Source: Rickettsiales bacterium
GTDB taxonomy: Bacteria > Pseudomonadota > Alphaproteobacteria > Rickettsiales > JABCZZ01
Reading direction: 5' to 3'
Assembly: GCA_035765535.1 (NCBI GenBank)
Contig: DASTXE010000006.1
Coordinates: forward strand, 310,001 to 374,000
Length of the DNA: 64,000 nt
The notes under the pieces were generated by a model that had not been told where the DNA came from, did not search any database, and saw only the letters and a program-made list of their open reading frames with translations. The translations under genes were made by a program, and so were the position numbers. Numbering within the stretch: position 1 is the first letter of the stretch; each line of letters starts with the position of its first letter. This document shows, in pieces, positions 18,615 to 29,146 of this stretch.

Positions 18615-19742
18615 ATGTTACCCATATTGCATTTTCTACAAACGCCCCTGTCCTTTCTGGCAGTCATATTTTTACTCGTGTTCGTGCATGAGATGGGGCA
18701 CTACCTCGTCGCCAAACTCTGCGGTGTCAGGATCGAGACCTTTTCCATCGGTTTTGGCAGGGAATTATGGGGCAGAAACGACAAATCCGGAACACGCTGG
18801 CGTATAAGCGCCATACCTCTTGGCGGTTATGTAAAGATGTTCGGCGATGCTTCGGAATACAGCAGCCCTTCGGATGATGTGGATACATTGCCTGAAGCAG
18901 AAAAACGCTTCACTTTTTATCATAAATCCCTGCTCAAAAAGACCGCTATTGTTGCCGCCGGACCGATTGCCAACTTCATTCTTTCAATCGTTATCTTCAC
19001 AGTCTTCATTGCCATGGTGGGCCTTTCTTCCACAGAACCTGTAGTGGGCGGAGTTGTGGAGAATTCCGCGGCGCAGGCAGCCGGGCTTCAGGCCGGAGAC
19101 CGTATCATTGCTATCGATGACGAAACGGTTGACACATTTAACGACATCCCGCGCATCATATTCACTAATCTTGGAACGCCGGTCACATTGAAAATAAAGC
19201 GCTCAGATAAAACCTTCCCCCTTACCCTCACCCCTAAAATGGTGACAGAGCAGGATGCTTTGGGCAATACAGTTACGCATCCGCTCATCGGCATTAAGAG
19301 CCGTGAGATAAAAATGCAGAATGTCGGCTTACCCCGCGCCGTATGGGAGGCCACGCTCAGAACCTACAATATCTGCTCCACCAATTTGCGCGCTATCGGT
19401 CAGATCATCACAGGCAAGCGCAATTTCGGCAGCAGCGTTACCGGCCCCATAGGCATTGCAAAAATGTCCGGCGAGGCAGCCAATGAAGGCATTGGCGTAC
19501 TGTTCATGCTAATGGCGTATCTGTCAGCCAATCTTGGCCTGATCAATCTTTTCCCCATTCCTGTGCTGGACGGAGGTCATCTTCTGTATTATGCGATCGA
19601 AGCCGCGCGCGGCAAACCCATGGCACGCAAGTTTCAGGAATACGGGCTAAGAGTTGGTATGGCTTTTATTGCCATGCTGATGACCTATGTCATTATCAAC
19701 GATATCCATAAATGGCTGCTGACCCTGTCCAAACATAATTAA
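18615..19742 (+). CDS. rseP: Site-2 protease RseP (RIP metalloprotease)
   Basis: Intramembrane zinc protease that cleaves anti-sigma factors and signal-peptide remnants. The zinc motif HEMGH is at residues 25-29 and the third ligand segment NLFPIPVLDGGHLL near the C-terminus; a PDZ domain (VVGGVVENSAAQAAGLQAGDRI) lies between. ATG 18615 is preferred to the GTG one codon earlier. It follows dxr by 14 nt. The usual downstream bamA is not present; hslU follows. Confidence 0.95.
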   Translation: MLPILHFLQTPLSFLAVIFLLVFVHEMGHYLVAKLCGVRIETFSIGFGRELWGRNDKSGTRWRISAIPLGGYVKMFGDASEYSSPSDDVDTLPEAEKRFTFYHKSLLKKTAIVAAGPIANFILSIVIFTVFIAMVGLSSTEPVVGGVVENSAAQAAGLQAGDRIIAIDDETVDTFNDIPRIIFTNLGTPVTLKIKRSDKTFPLTLTPKMVTEQDALGNTVTHPLIGIKSREIKMQNVGLPRAVWEATLRTYNICSTNLRAIGQIITGKRNFGSSVTGPIGIAKMSGEAANEGIGVLFMLMAYLSANLGLINLFPIPVLDGGHLLYYAIEAARGKPMARKFQEYGLRVGMAFIAMLMTYVIINDIHKWLLTLSKHN

Positions 19743-19811
19743 TTGCATTATTCCCTTGAATAGGGCCAAACGCATACTTATATCAATTATATCACTAACA
19801 ATTTGAATGCC

Positions 19812-21137
19812 ATGACCCAATCCACCACTACCGAACTCACCCCCCGTGAAATTGTGAACGAACTTGACCGCTTCATTGTCGGACAGAATGACGCAAAACG
19901 TGCTGTTGCTATTGCGCTGCGTAATCGCTGGCGCAGACAGCAGATTGAAGGCAATCTGCGTGACGAAATCACACCGAAAAATATCCTCATGATCGGCCAT
20001 ACGGGCGTGGGCAAGACGGAAATCGCCCGCCGCCTCGCTAAGCTTGCTAAAGCGCCGTTTATCAAGGTGGAAGCCACAAAGTTCACGGAAGTGGGCTATG
20101 TCGGCCGCGACGTGGATTCCATTGTGCGCGACCTGATGGAAGTCGCCATCAGCATGGTGCGCGAAGCCCAGCATATTGAAGTGCGCGCGAAGGCCGAAGC
20201 GCAGACGGAAGAACGCCTGCTGAATGCATTGGTCGGTGAAACTTCCAGCGAAGATACGCGCCGTAAATTCCGTGACCGCCTGCGCGCAGGTGAACTGAAA
20301 GATAAAGAGATCGATATTGAACTCGCCGACAATGGCGGCTCATCGATCCCGAGTTTCGATATTCCAGGTGTTCCCGGCGGCCAGATGGGCGTCCTCAATA
20401 TTGGGGATATCCTTGGTAAGGCCATGGGTGGGCGCACCAAGACCAAGCGCATGAAAGTATCTGACGGCGAAAAAGTGATTCTGGCGGAAGAAAGCGAAAA
20501 GCTGCTCGACCAGGAAAAAGTGATCAGGCTCGCAGTCAACGCTGTGGAAAATCATGGTATCGTCTTCATCGACGAAATCGACAAAGTCGCAGCACGTCAG
20601 GAAATGCGCGGGGCGGAAGTGAGCCGTGAAGGCGTGCAGCGCGATCTGCTGCCGCTGATCGAAGGCACAACCGTTTCCACAAAATACGGCATGGTGAAGA
20701 CGGATCATATCCTCTTCATTGCCTCCGGCGCGTTCCATATGGCCAAGCCGTCCGATCTTCTCCCGGAATTGCAGGGCCGTCTGCCCATCCGCGTCGAACT
20801 GAATCCGCTGTCCGAAGACGATATGATGCGCATTCTGACCGAACCGGAAGTAAGCCTCATCAAACAATACACCGCTTTGATGGAGACGGACGGAGTTACG
20901 CTCGAATTCACAAAAGACGGCATTAAGGAACTGGCCGCACTCGCAACCAAGGTCAACCGTGAGGTCGAAAATATCGGCGCACGCCGCCTCCACACCATCA
21001 TGGAGCGGCTTGTAGAAGAAATCAGTTTCGACGCGCCGGATAAAAAAGGCTCCAAGGTGAAGATCAATGCCGCTTACGTTCAGAAACATGTAAGCGATCT
21101 GGCCAAAAACACGGATCTGAGCAAATTCATCCTGTAA
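19812..21137 (+). CDS. hslU: ATP-dependent protease ATPase subunit HslU
   Basis: AAA+ unfoldase of the HslUV protease. Walker A GHTGVGKT (62-69), the [14 protein letters not shown] pore loop (GYVGRD) and [12 protein letters not shown]alker B are intact, with a normal I domain in 441 aa. A TTG three codons upstream extends the frame, but the ATG at 19812 matches the family. The partner peptidase gene hslV, normally adjacent upstream, is not in this window. Confidence 0.95.
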   Translation: MTQSTTTELTPREIVNELDRFIVGQNDAKRAVAIALRNRWRRQQIEGNLRDEITPKNILMIGHTGVGKTEIARRLAKLAKAPFIKVEATKFTEVGYVGRDVDSIVRDLMEVAISMVREAQHIEVRAKAEAQTEERLLNALVGETSSEDTRRKFRDRLRAGELKDKEIDIELADNGGSSIPSFDIPGVPGGQMGVLNIGDILGKAMGGRTKTKRMKVSDGEKVILAEESEKLLDQEKVIRLAVNAVENHGIVFIDEIDKVAARQEMRGAEVSREGVQRDLLPLIEGTTVSTKYGMVKTDHILFIASGAFHMAKPSDLLPELQGRLPIRVELNPLSEDDMMRILTEPEVSLIKQYTALMETDGVTLEFTKDGIKELAALATKVNREVENIGARRLHTIMERLVEEISFDAPDKKGSKVKINAAYVQKHVSDLAKNTDLSKFIL

Positions 21138-21148
21138 CAGACGCAAAA

Positions 21149-21179
21149 AAACACCGGACTCCAAAAGGGTCCGGTGTTT
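21149..21179. terminator. Bidirectional terminator between hslU and flagellin-like gene
   Basis: AAACACCGGAC / GTCCGGTGTTT is an 11-bp stem with A and T runs on opposite flanks. It serves convergent transcripts from both sides. Confidence 0.85.
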
Positions 21180-21196
21180 ATTATCATCATCTCTTC

Positions 21197-22018
21197 TTAA
21201 CTTGCTGAAATCAGGCTGAGCAGCTTGTCAGACATCTTACCGGTCTGCACCGTAGCCGAAGAAGTCGGCTTGCCTAGCAGTAAAGCCGCAAATCCCGAAC
21301 TGATCAGATCAGCTGCGCTCAGATTAGAACTGGAAGCCACGCTGTTAGCTTCCACCGTCTCGACGCTCGCCATGGCAAAATTGACCTGGCTGCTGATATT
21401 GTCAATAGTATCGCTTGCACCGTTCACTACATCCTGCGCATCGGCAATCGCACCAAGCGCAGTGCCTGCATCAAAGACCGTATTCACGCGCGGCGGCACA
21501 TTACCGAACAAGCTCTTCGTCGTCAGATTCGGAATCGTGGTGGTGGTCTGCCCAGCTCCGTTCGTGCTCAAAGAGCCGGTATCGAGACTGAAGGAACCGT
21601 CAAGCAGGCTGGAGCCGTTGAAGCTCGCATTATTGGCAATATTATCGATCTGCGAATACAGCCCCTGGAATTCTGCTTCTAATGCAGTCAGCGAAGCACT
21701 GTCTCCACTGCTGCCCGCAATCTGCGCAGCGATGTCCTGCATTTGCTGCAATATCAGTGAAATCTGTTTTGCGCCGCTTTGGGCAATATTCAATCCGCTA
21801 TTCGTGCTGGCAAGACTGACATAGGCATTATAAAGCCCAGAAGCAGCAACCAGCTGGCTGGAAATGTCAGGAACAATAGCGGGGGTAATTTTATTGGTAA
21901 GTCCGACAACATCGTTCACGCCTGCGAGAGAGGACGCAGCGCTGACAGATGATCCGGACAATGGGGCCTTCTGCGTCACCGCAGAGGTCACGAAAAACTG
22001 CACCGGTGTTATAGTCAT
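21197..22018 (-). CDS. Orphan flagellin-like protein
   Basis: A 273-aa protein whose middle (about residues 60-145) resembles the flagellin N-terminal D0/D1 coiled coil: SGLNIAQSGAKQISLILQQM followed by an AEFQGLYSQIDNIANNASFNG-like stretch ending in SLLDG. A C-terminal helix (SSQVNFAMASVETVEANSVA) resembles D0/D1 C. It lacks the classical N-terminal MA(x)INTN start and no flagellar genes are nearby. Start 22018 has a GGGAG site; a longer frame begins inside that site. It could be a flagellin paralogue, hook-associated protein or a domesticated surface protein. Confidence 0.65.
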   Translation of the reverse strand: MTITPVQFFVTSAVTQKAPLSGSSVSAASSLAGVNDVVGLTNKITPAIVPDISSQLVAASGLYNAYVSLASTNSGLNIAQSGAKQISLILQQMQDIAAQIAGSSGDSASLTALEAEFQGLYSQIDNIANNASFNGSSLLDGSFSLDTGSLSTNGAGQTTTTIPNLTTKSLFGNVPPRVNTVFDAGTALGAIADAQDVVNGASDTIDNISSQVNFAMASVETVEANSVASSSNLSAADLISSGFAALLLGKPTSSATVQTGKMSDKLLSLISAS

Positions 22019-22176
22019 ACGAGTTACTCCCTGTAACAAAGCCGCGCTACTTGCGCATCTCGTCTCAAAAGAAACATACCTACATTAAAACAGCCGACCC
22101 CGTAAGATCGACGAGAACCGGATTAACCACCTTACAGTTTATAATGGCCCATCAAAAAAAGCAATTGACTTTTTGA

Positions 22177-22713
22177 TTATAGCCGCGTTGACAGCCAGAT
22201 AGCCAGTTTACTGGCGGTTTTAACCCCGAAAGACAGCGCCCCATAAAGCGGGGCTTGCTCAGCGCCATTTTCCATAGCAATATCATGATGTTCCATCTCT
22301 TCCTGGCGGAATTTCTCAATCGTGTCTCCCAGCTCCTTCTCATGATCGCCTAATCGCTCTTTTTGAGCATTATAATGATCATTAATAACCGTTTCCACGG
22401 CCACCGTGCAGGCCATGGCGGCTTTTTCCCCCAGCAGCGCGCTCGCCGCCCCCAGAGCAAAGCCCGCCACATGCCATAACGGCATTAGCGCTGTCGGACG
22501 CACGCGGCGGTCCCGAATCAGGGAATCGAACTTATCAAAATGCTGTTTTTCCTGATCTGCCATATGCTTAACCATATCGCGGCGCGCCGATCCGCGCATC
22601 ACGGCCAATTGGCCGGCGTAAATCCGCATCGCGCCATATTCACCCGCATGATCCACACGGATCATGCGCTCTACATCCTGCTGCTGCGTCAAATCACCGG
22701 GAAGCCTGCGCAT
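22177..22713 (-). CDS. coq7: Demethoxyubiquinone hydroxylase Coq7
   Basis: Di-iron monooxygenase for a late ubiquinone ring hydroxylation. The ferritin-like ligands appear as RVDHAGEYGA, EKQHFDKFD, AVETVINDHYN and EEMEHHDIA. Length 178 aa from ATG 22713 (a longer frame starts at 22746). Its start lies inside the end of dsbB, giving about 20 bp overlap and likely coupled translation. Confidence 0.92.
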   Translation of the reverse strand: MRRLPGDLTQQQDVERMIRVDHAGEYGAMRIYAGQLAVMRGSARRDMVKHMADQEKQHFDKFDSLIRDRRVRPTALMPLWHVAGFALGAASALLGEKAAMACTVAVETVINDHYNAQKERLGDHEKELGDTIEKFRQEEMEHHDIAMENGAEQAPLYGALSFGVKTASKLAIWLSTRL

Positions 22714-23182
22714 TATCCACCTTCTTTCGGGCCGCTGCCGCAACATAGAAAGCCAGCGCCAGTGACCATATCATATTAAGCAGCGAGAGCGTGATACCGT
22801 GAAACTCCCACTGCGGCTGATCGCAGGCAACAATAGGCGCGCTTTTAATCTTTTGCAATAAATCATCAACCGACTGCCCTGCCCCCGATGACGACGTGCA
22901 CGAAGAAGGTCCCGCGATTAGGTGCTTCTCCACACCCGCATGGTAAGCCGCAACGCCGGCCCCGCTTAGGAACAGAATCATGATAAGCCAGGAAAGCTTA
23001 CATTTTCTAGCAGCCGGAATGGCAATGCCCACCAGGGAAAGAACAATAACCGCAACATAAGGTATGCGCTGGATCGTGCAAAGATGGCATGGAGCCAGTC
23101 CACCCCAATACTGTACCGCCAAAGCCCCTCCCAGAGAAAGAAGGCTCGCAACCAGTGAAAAACGCAGGATGCCTGTATTCAT
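22694..23182 (-). CDS. dsbB: Disulfide bond formation protein DsbB
   Basis: Membrane quinone oxidoreductase that reoxidises DsbA. Four transmembrane helices with the periplasmic CHLC pair (Cys32, Cys35) and second pair Cys95/Cys120. The ATG at 23182 is preferred over a GTG three codons upstream. Pairing with coq7 joins a ubiquinone user to a ubiquinone biosynthetic enzyme. Confidence 0.9.
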   Translation of the reverse strand: MNTGILRFSLVASLLSLGGALAVQYWGGLAPCHLCTIQRIPYVAVIVLSLVGIAIPAARKCKLSWLIMILFLSGAGVAAYHAGVEKHLIAGPSSCTSSSGAGQSVDDLLQKIKSAPIVACDQPQWEFHGITLSLLNMIWSLALAFYVAAAARKKVDNAQASR

Positions 23183-23218
23183 AATAGCCACAAATAAATG
23201 ATATGAAGAAACGCCGCT

Positions 23219-24448
23219 TCAGCCTGCCACGCGTTGCGCCCTGTCCGCTTCCACTTCTGCAAACACGCGAACCAGCGCATCCGCCAGTTCATCGATCATC
23301 GCATCCGTATGGAAAGGCCCTGGCGTCAACCGCAACCGTTCAGTACCGCGCGGCACGGTCGGGAAGTTGATAGGTTGTACATAGATAGCATGCTCGTTGA
23401 GCAGCTTGTCGGAAATGGTTTTGCAATCCACAGGATTTCCCACCATCACCGGCACAATATGCGTATCGCCCGGCAGCACATGAATACCACGCTCGATCAG
23501 CTTCTGTTTTACTTTCACAACATTACGCTGCTGCGCTTCACGCTCTGCAGAATTTTCCATCAGGTGACGAATGCTCACAATGCAGCCTGCCGCAATAGCC
23601 GGAGGAAGCGAGGTAGTAAAAATAAACCCGGGCGCAAAGCTGCGCACCATATCCACCATTTTGGCCTTGCCGGCAATATAACCGCCGACTACGCCAAATG
23701 CTTTCGCAAGCGTGCCCTGAATAATATCAACACGTGCAGATAGCCCCTCACGCTCGGAGATACCGCCGCCATGGGCGCCATACATACCCACCGCATGCAC
23801 TTCGTCAAGATAAGTCAGCGCATTATATTTCTCCGCCAGATCGCAGATCTGCGCAATACGGCCCGTATCGCCGTCCATCGAATAGACCGACTCGAACGCA
23901 ATGATTTTTGGGCGCTCAAATGCCACCTGTTTCAGAAGCGATTCAAGATGTTCGATATCGTTATGGCGGAAAATATGCTTCTCTGTGCGCCCCATGCGAA
24001 TGCCGCTGATCATGGAAGCATGATTGCATTCATCGGAAAATACTACACAGTCCGGCATACGCGAAGCCAGCGTGCTGAGCGTCGCCTCATTCGCCGTATA
24101 ACCGGAAGTAAATGCCAGTGCAGCTTCCTTGCCATGCAGCCCGGCGAGCAATTGCTCCAGCTCGACTACATAATGATGATTACCGGAAATATTGCGCGTA
24201 CCGCCCGCACCTGCCCCCATGGTATCGAGTGCCGCCTTCATGGCCGCGATCACCTTAGGGTGCCGCCCCATGCCAAGATAATCATTGGAACACCATACCG
24301 TCACTGGCTGGCCGGTCGTATGGCTATGTGCACGCGGAAATTCCGCGACAGAGCGTTCAATATCGTGAAAAACCCTATACGCGCCTTCTGCCTTGAGCCG
24401 GTTGAGCGACTGGTCAAAAAAGGCATTATAATCGAAGGGATTGTTCAT
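23219..24448 (-). CDS. hemA: 5-aminolevulinate synthase
   Basis: PLP enzyme condensing glycine and succinyl-CoA, the C4 heme route characteristic of Alphaproteobacteria. [24 protein letters not shown], the aspartate strand [12 protein letters not shown] and the PLP lysine Lys249 in [16 protein letters not shown] are clear. At 409 aa it is full length. No Shine-Dalgarno is seen; a perfect TATAAT lies 10-15 nt upstream of the ATG, so the mRNA may be nearly leaderless. Confidence 0.96.
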   Translation of the reverse strand: MNNPFDYNAFFDQSLNRLKAEGAYRVFHDIERSVAEFPRAHSHTTGQPVTVWCSNDYLGMGRHPKVIAAMKAALDTMGAGAGGTRNISGNHHYVVELEQLLAGLHGKEAALAFTSGYTANEATLSTLASRMPDCVVFSDECNHASMISGIRMGRTEKHIFRHNDIEHLESLLKQVAFERPKIIAFESVYSMDGDTGRIAQICDLAEKYNALTYLDEVHAVGMYGAHGGGISEREGLSARVDIIQGTLAKAFGVVGGYIAGKAKMVDMVRSFAPGFIFTTSLPPAIAAGCIVSIRHLMENSAEREAQQRNVVKVKQKLIERGIHVLPGDTHIVPVMVGNPVDCKTISDKLLNEHAIYVQPINFPTVPRGTERLRLTPGPFHTDAMIDELADALVRVFAEVEADRAQRVAG

Positions 24449-24457
24449 TTACTTATA

Positions 24458-24463
24458 ATTATA
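24458..24463 (-). promoter_or_regulatory. -10 box very close to hemA start
   Basis: TATAAT on the minus strand ends 9 nt before the hemA ATG, which puts a transcription start about 3 nt before the codon. No matching -35 is evident. Confidence 0.35.
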
Positions 24464-24595
24464 AAACAGATTCCGCGGCTTTTCTAACACAAAATGGTAA
24501 AATTATCACTATAAATGTGAAGAATTCCGCCACTGCTCAAATCACCCCCGGCCATGCAATGTAAACACAGCCAGGAGTGAATTAGATACAATAGG

Positions 24596-25060
24596 TTAGG
24601 CTGCTTTCTTGGAATACATTTCCTTCATGCCTTTTTCGATATCCTGCGGCGAAACCTCGCGCACATGTGTTGCCACCGTCCAGCGGATGCCGAATTTATC
24701 CGTGAGGCACCCCATGCGGTCGCCCCAGAACATGTCCTGCACGGGAAACAGCTCGCTCATACCCGCTTTTTTCGCCTGTGCGAACTGCGCGTCCGCATCT
24801 TTGAAATACAGATAGAAGCTGGAAGCGCTGGGCACAATATTGCTGGCAGCGCAGGTTTCGGGATCGGCATCGCTCAGGAACAGCTTGGAATCCCCTATCG
24901 TGATGCAGGCATGACCGATTTTGCCATTCGGTGTATCAAGCCTGTATTCTTCTTTCGCGCCAAACGCTTGCTGGTAAAGAGCAATCGCTTCTGCCGCACC
25001 GTTAATAAGCAGGCTCGGTGTAATGGTGTGGAAACCTTCAGGAATTGCTTTCGCGGACAT
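24596..25060 (-). CDS. VOC superfamily (PhnB/glyoxalase-like) protein
   Basis: A 154-aa vicinal-oxygen-chelate protein: TITPSLLINGAAEAIALYQQ opening, HACITIGDSKLFLSD and FWGDRMGCLTDKFGIRW are typical of the PhnB-like group. These are metalloenzyme-fold proteins of diverse or unknown function. A strong AGGAGG site fixes the start. The 147 nt between it and hemA hold nothing I can name. Confidence 0.85.
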   Translation of the reverse strand: MSAKAIPEGFHTITPSLLINGAAEAIALYQQAFGAKEEYRLDTPNGKIGHACITIGDSKLFLSDADPETCAASNIVPSASSFYLYFKDADAQFAQAKKAGMSELFPVQDMFWGDRMGCLTDKFGIRWTVATHVREVSPQDIEKGMKEMYSKKAA

Positions 25061-25141
25061 AATGCCTCCTAGTCAGGGTTGATGGGCCAGTCAGACTACA
25101 ATCCCGCAAGTTGCAGGTCAAAGTAAAAACTATTCAACGTC

Positions 25142-25906
25142 TTAAAATTGCTTTCGATTGAAATCGGCTACTGTCGCCAGTATCAGCAGCGGAATAAAGA
25201 TCGCCGCCTGCCCCACGAACAGCTGCAGATCCGCCGCATGGTGGACACCGGCAGTCAGCCATTCATCCTTGGCAAAGAAATCCAGCCTCGGCATGATCAT
25301 GGAAATTCCTTTCAGGATATATACCACGATCGCATTGAGCCATTGCTGCTGGAACAGGAAAGTCGTTTGCGTGGTCACCACAAAGAACGCCATAATGCGT
25401 GCAAGCATATAAAATCCCATGCTGGCAAGCACGGCTGAAACACTGCTCTTTAGCGTGAATGAAGCAAACAGCGCAATTGCCACCACCAGCCAGCATTCCA
25501 GCAGCAGAGAGCCGGACCACAAGAGAAACCCTTTCCAGTTCACCACATCCTGCATGCCAAGCAGCAGGACAACCGCCGCCGCATGGATGAGTGCGACATT
25601 CGCAAACCCGACCCAATAGGCAAGGATAAGCTTCGTTCTTGTAAGAGGGCGTGAAAGAAACACATCCACTTCTCGCGTCTCAAACGCATGCTGAAGATGA
25701 GAACAGACAAATACGATCAGCCCGATGATGATCATCACGCGTGCAGCGTTACTGCTATAAACCGCTGTCAGCTCGCGTGTATTGTCAGGCGCTGTCGCGC
25801 CGAGCATATGGGCAATCACCCCGGCGGCTAATATACCCGCCAGCAGCACCCAGAACATTTTATCGCGCCAGGCTGTCAGGAATATATAGCGTATGGTCGG
25901 CAGCAT
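25142..25906 (-). CDS. ABC-2 type membrane permease-like protein
   Basis: A 254-aa protein with six transmembrane segments and the FETREVDVFLSRPLTRTKLILAYW cytoplasmic loop seen in ABC-2/NosY-like permeases. A GGAGGGG site fixes the start at 25906; the open frame to 25960 is ignored. No ATP-binding subunit is adjacent, so a remote ATPase is needed or it has another role. Downstream of the aldehyde dehydrogenase by 58 nt on the same strand. Confidence 0.65.
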   Translation of the reverse strand: MLPTIRYIFLTAWRDKMFWVLLAGILAAGVIAHMLGATAPDNTRELTAVYSSNAARVMIIIGLIVFVCSHLQHAFETREVDVFLSRPLTRTKLILAYWVGFANVALIHAAAVVLLLGMQDVVNWKGFLLWSGSLLLECWLVVAIALFASFTLKSSVSAVLASMGFYMLARIMAFFVVTTQTTFLFQQQWLNAIVVYILKGISMIMPRLDFFAKDEWLTAGVHHAADLQLFVGQAAIFIPLLILATVADFNRKQF

Positions 25907-25964
25907 AACCCCTCCGTTGATGACGCGCGCATGATAACTATAATATAGCGTCGCCGTCAATCGG

Positions 25965-27326
25965 TTAGGCGATATAGACCGTCTTGGCGTTCATGAATTC
26001 GCGTATGCCCAGCGCACCGAGTTCACGCCCGTAGCCGCTCTCGCCGACACCGCCGAACGGAAGATGCGGATCGGAACGCACGAACGCATTGACAAAACAC
26101 TGCCCCGCATTGATCCGCGTCTTCGCCAGCTCTTCCGCTCGCCGCATGTCGGAAGTGAAAATTGCTGAGCCGAGCCCGAAGGCAGATGCATTGGCAAGCA
26201 TGAACGCATCTTCTTCATCTTTAGCTTCGATAATAGCCGCCACCGGCCCAAACAGCTCTTCTTCAAATGCCGTCATTCCCGGACGGACAGCGCTTAACAC
26301 CGTTGGTGGATATAAACTGCCCTTGCCCTCTGGCACCTTTCCGCCAAGCAATAGCTTCGCTCCCTGCTTCACGGATTTTTCTACTTGGCTGTGCAACGTA
26401 TCGCGCAAATCTTCACGCGCCAGCGGTCCGATGCCTATTCCTTCATCGTGCGGATTGCCGCTTACTGCTTGCTTAAAATGATCCAAAAAATGACGCTCGA
26501 ATTCTTCGCGCACAGAAGCCACCACAATAAACCGCTTAGCGGCGATGCAGCTCTGCCCGGCATTTATCAGACGGCTCTTCGCGCATTCGATGGCCGCCTC
26601 CTTCACATTCGCATCCGCCAGTACGACATAAGGATCGCTGCCCCCAAGCTCGAGCACGGTCTTCTTGAGCAGCGCAGCCGCTTTGCCCGCCACCGCTTTT
26701 CCAGCCTGGGTACTGCCTGTGAGCGTGACGGCGCGTACATGTTTATGCGCAATGACACTCTCCATCGCATCGCTCCCTATCAGCAATGTGGAAAAACACC
26801 CTTTCGGAAAACCTGCCTCGCGGAATATATCCTCAATCGCCAGCGCACAGCCGCAGACATTCGATGCATGTTTCAACACACCGACATTCCCCGCCATTAA
26901 ATTAGGAGCCGCAAAGCGGAACACCTGCCAGAACGGAAAGTTCCACGGCATGATCGCCAGAATCACTCCCAGCGGCTGCCACGTGATAAAGCTCGACCGC
27001 GCCTCGGTTTCCACTTTCTCGTCCTTGAGCAGGACTTGCGCATGCTCAGCATAATATTCGCAGGTCGCAGCGCATTTCTCAATCTCAGCCCTGCCCTCCG
27101 CAAGCGGCTTGCCCATCTCATCCGCCATCAACGCAGCAAATTCCTCCTTACGCTTGCGCAGCACCACCGCCGCATTGCGCATATATCCTGCACGCTCATC
27201 GAACGACATGCCTTTCCATGAGAGGAAACGCGCATGCGCCTCTTCAATACATTCTGCAGCCTGTTGTGCCGTATGCGGCTCATATTCACGGATGAGTTCA
27301 CCCGTCACAGGATTGATACTCTGCAT
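25965..27326 (-). CDS. gabD: NAD(P)-dependent succinate-semialdehyde dehydrogenase family
   Basis: Aldehyde dehydrogenase with catalytic Cys260 in [12 protein letters not shown] and general base Glu226 in [12 protein letters not shown] site [12 protein letters not shown]. The short N-terminus (starting NPVTGELI) and 453 aa match the GabD/Sad group that oxidises succinate semialdehyde to succinate. Substrate is inferred. An AGGAG site precedes the ATG. It follows phaC on the same strand by 23 nt, so C4 storage polymer and C4 aldehyde metabolism may be co-expressed. Confidence 0.85.
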   Translation of the reverse strand: MQSINPVTGELIREYEPHTAQQAAECIEEAHARFLSWKGMSFDERAGYMRNAAVVLRKRKEEFAALMADEMGKPLAEGRAEIEKCAATCEYYAEHAQVLLKDEKVETEARSSFITWQPLGVILAIMPWNFPFWQVFRFAAPNLMAGNVGVLKHASNVCGCALAIEDIFREAGFPKGCFSTLLIGSDAMESVIAHKHVRAVTLTGSTQAGKAVAGKAAALLKKTVLELGGSDPYVVLADANVKEAAIECAKSRLINAGQSCIAAKRFIVVASVREEFERHFLDHFKQAVSGNPHDEGIGIGPLAREDLRDTLHSQVEKSVKQGAKLLLGGKVPEGKGSLYPPTVLSAVRPGMTAFEEELFGPVAAIIEAKDEEDAFMLANASAFGLGSAIFTSDMRRAEELAKTRINAGQCFVNAFVRSDPHLPFGGVGESGYGRELGALGIREFMNAKTVYIA

Positions 27327-27349
27327 CGTTCGACTCCTAAAATAGAGAC

Positions 27350-29146
27350 TTATTTCACTAAAACGTAGGTGCCGGGCGCATCCGCCAGCGGAATATATTG
27401 CTTGGAGTTTCCACCCATGGCAGGAGGAGTCTTTTTAGCAGAAGAATGCTCTGAAAGCCAGCGTTCCCATGCTTCCCACCAGGAGCCTTCCTGCACCTTT
27501 GTCTGCTCGGCCCATTCCTGAGGCGGCAGGTAATGGATGCCATCCTTAGCCGTAGCGATCTGGTAACTGCGACCTTTATGCCCCGGCTCACTGACGATCC
27601 CCGCATTATGCCCGCCACTGGTCAGCACGAATGTCACGTCGCTGTCCACCAGCAGGTGAATTTTATAGACGGACTTCCACGGAGCCACATGATCGCGCAC
27701 CGTCCCCACCGCAAATACAGGACACTGAATATCCTTCAGCGCCACCGGTTCGCCGTCTACTTCATAACGTCCTTCTGCCAGATCGTTGTTGAGGAACAGA
27801 TGCCGCAGATATTCGCTATGCATGCGGTACGGCATGCGCGTCGCATCCGCATTCCACGCCATCAGATCATTCAGTCCCTGCCGCTTGCCCTGCAGGTAAT
27901 CATGAACAAGCCGCGACCAGATCAAATCGTTCGAGCGCAGCATCTGGAAGGCGCCTGCCATCTGGAACTTGTCCAGATAGCCCTGCTGCCACATGACATC
28001 CTCCAGATAAGCAACCTGGCTTTCATCGATGAACAACAGTAATTCACCAGCTTCTTCAAAATCTGTCTGCGCGGCAAACAGCGTAATACTACAGATGGAA
28101 TCATCGCCGCGCCGCGCAAGCGCTGCCGCCGTCATGGAAAGCAGCGTGCCGCCGATGCAATAACCCACTGCATGAATACGCTGGCCGGTAATCGTTCGCA
28201 CCGCTTTGAGCGCTTCTTCCACTCCCTGATGCATATAATCTTCCATTCCCATGTCGCGGTCGCGCCCGTCCGGGTTCTTCCAGGAGATCATGAACACCGT
28301 ATGACCTTTATTCACCAGATAACGCACAAGAGAGTTATTAGGAGAGAGATCCAGAATGTAGTATTTCATGATCCATGCCGGAACGATCAGCACCGGTTCC
28401 GCATATACTTCCTTCGTCGCAGGCTCATACTGGATAAGTTCCATCAGCCTGTTACGATAAATCACTTTACCCGGCGTCACGGCAACCTGCTTGCCCACCT
28501 CGAAAGCCTCCGCCCCTTCAGGCGGCAGATCCGCCATCGCCCCGGCCAAATCCTGCCATGCATAGGCCATTCCGCGCAGGAAATTCGATCCTCCTTCCTG
28601 CACCGTCGTACGTATGACTTCCGGATTCGTAAACGGATTGTTGGAAGGCGCGGCAATATCCAGCATCTGACGCGCGGCAAACGCCACCATGTTCAGATGG
28701 TGCGGTGATACGCCGCGTATATCCCGTGTCACGCCTTCCCACCAGTTTTCATACAAAAGGAAACTTTGCTGCACCACATTGAACGGCAGATGCTGCCAGG
28801 CCTCATCCAAAAACCGGCGATCGCCTGGCGCAGGCTGGGCAACGGGCTCCACTGCCTGCCCGGAGGCTGCATTGAACGCATACATGCTTAACTGTGCTGT
28901 TTTTTGCAGCATATCCTTATGCAGGGCAATCAGCTTTTCCGGCGAGAATGCCAGATGCAGCCCCCAATCCAGCCCCGCCATGGCCAGCGAAACCGGCGAG
29001 AGATTGCCCGTCATCCGCCCAATGGCTGCATGGAACAGGCGGTCCATAATATTCTCCGGCTGCTGACAAACATGCGGCTCCCTGGAAGGCGGAACCTCCC
29101 GCGACGCCGTATTATGCTCTGCCGTCTTGATCGCTGCATTCGTCAT
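27350..29146 (-). CDS. phaC: Class I poly(3-hydroxyalkanoate) synthase
   Basis: Polymerises 3-hydroxyacyl-CoA into PHA on granule surfaces. The lipase-like box GYCIGG carries catalytic Cys330; later DHVAPWKS (Asp) and SGGHNAGI (His) complete the triad. Length 598 aa fits class I, with a long, poorly conserved N-terminus. phaA is not seen; phaB and a phasin lie 23-26 kb away under FNR-like sites. Confidence 0.95.
   Translation of the reverse strand: MTNAAIKTAEHNTASREVPPSREPHVCQQPENIMDRLFHAAIGRMTGNLSPVSLAMAGLDWGLHLAFSPEKLIALHKDMLQKTAQLSMYAFNAASGQAVEPVAQPAPGDRRFLDEAWQHLPFNVVQQSFLLYENWWEGVTRDIRGVSPHHLNMVAFAARQMLDIAAPSNNPFTNPEVIRTTVQEGGSNFLRGMAYAWQDLAGAMADLPPEGAEAFEVGKQVAVTPGKVIYRNRLMELIQYEPATKEVYAEPVLIVPAWIMKYYILDLSPNNSLVRYLVNKGHTVFMISWKNPDGRDRDMGMEDYMHQGVEEALKAVRTITGQRIHAVGYCIGGTLLSMTAAALARRGDDSICSITLFAAQTDFEEAGELLLFIDESQVAYLEDVMWQQGYLDKFQMAGAFQMLRSNDLIWSRLVHDYLQGKRQGLNDLMAWNADATRMPYRMHSEYLRHLFLNNDLAEGRYEVDGEPVALKDIQCPVFAVGTVRDHVAPWKSVYKIHLLVDSDVTFVLTSGGHNAGIVSEPGHKGRSYQIATAKDGIHYLPPQEWAEQTKVQEGSWWEAWERWLSEHSSAKKTPPAMGGNSKQYIPLADAPGTYVLVK

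Noticed and set aside
22152..22178. A/T-rich hairpin after coq7 as terminator
   Set aside because: Stem ATCAAAAA/TTTTTGAT has almost no GC; termination is unlikely to be efficient.
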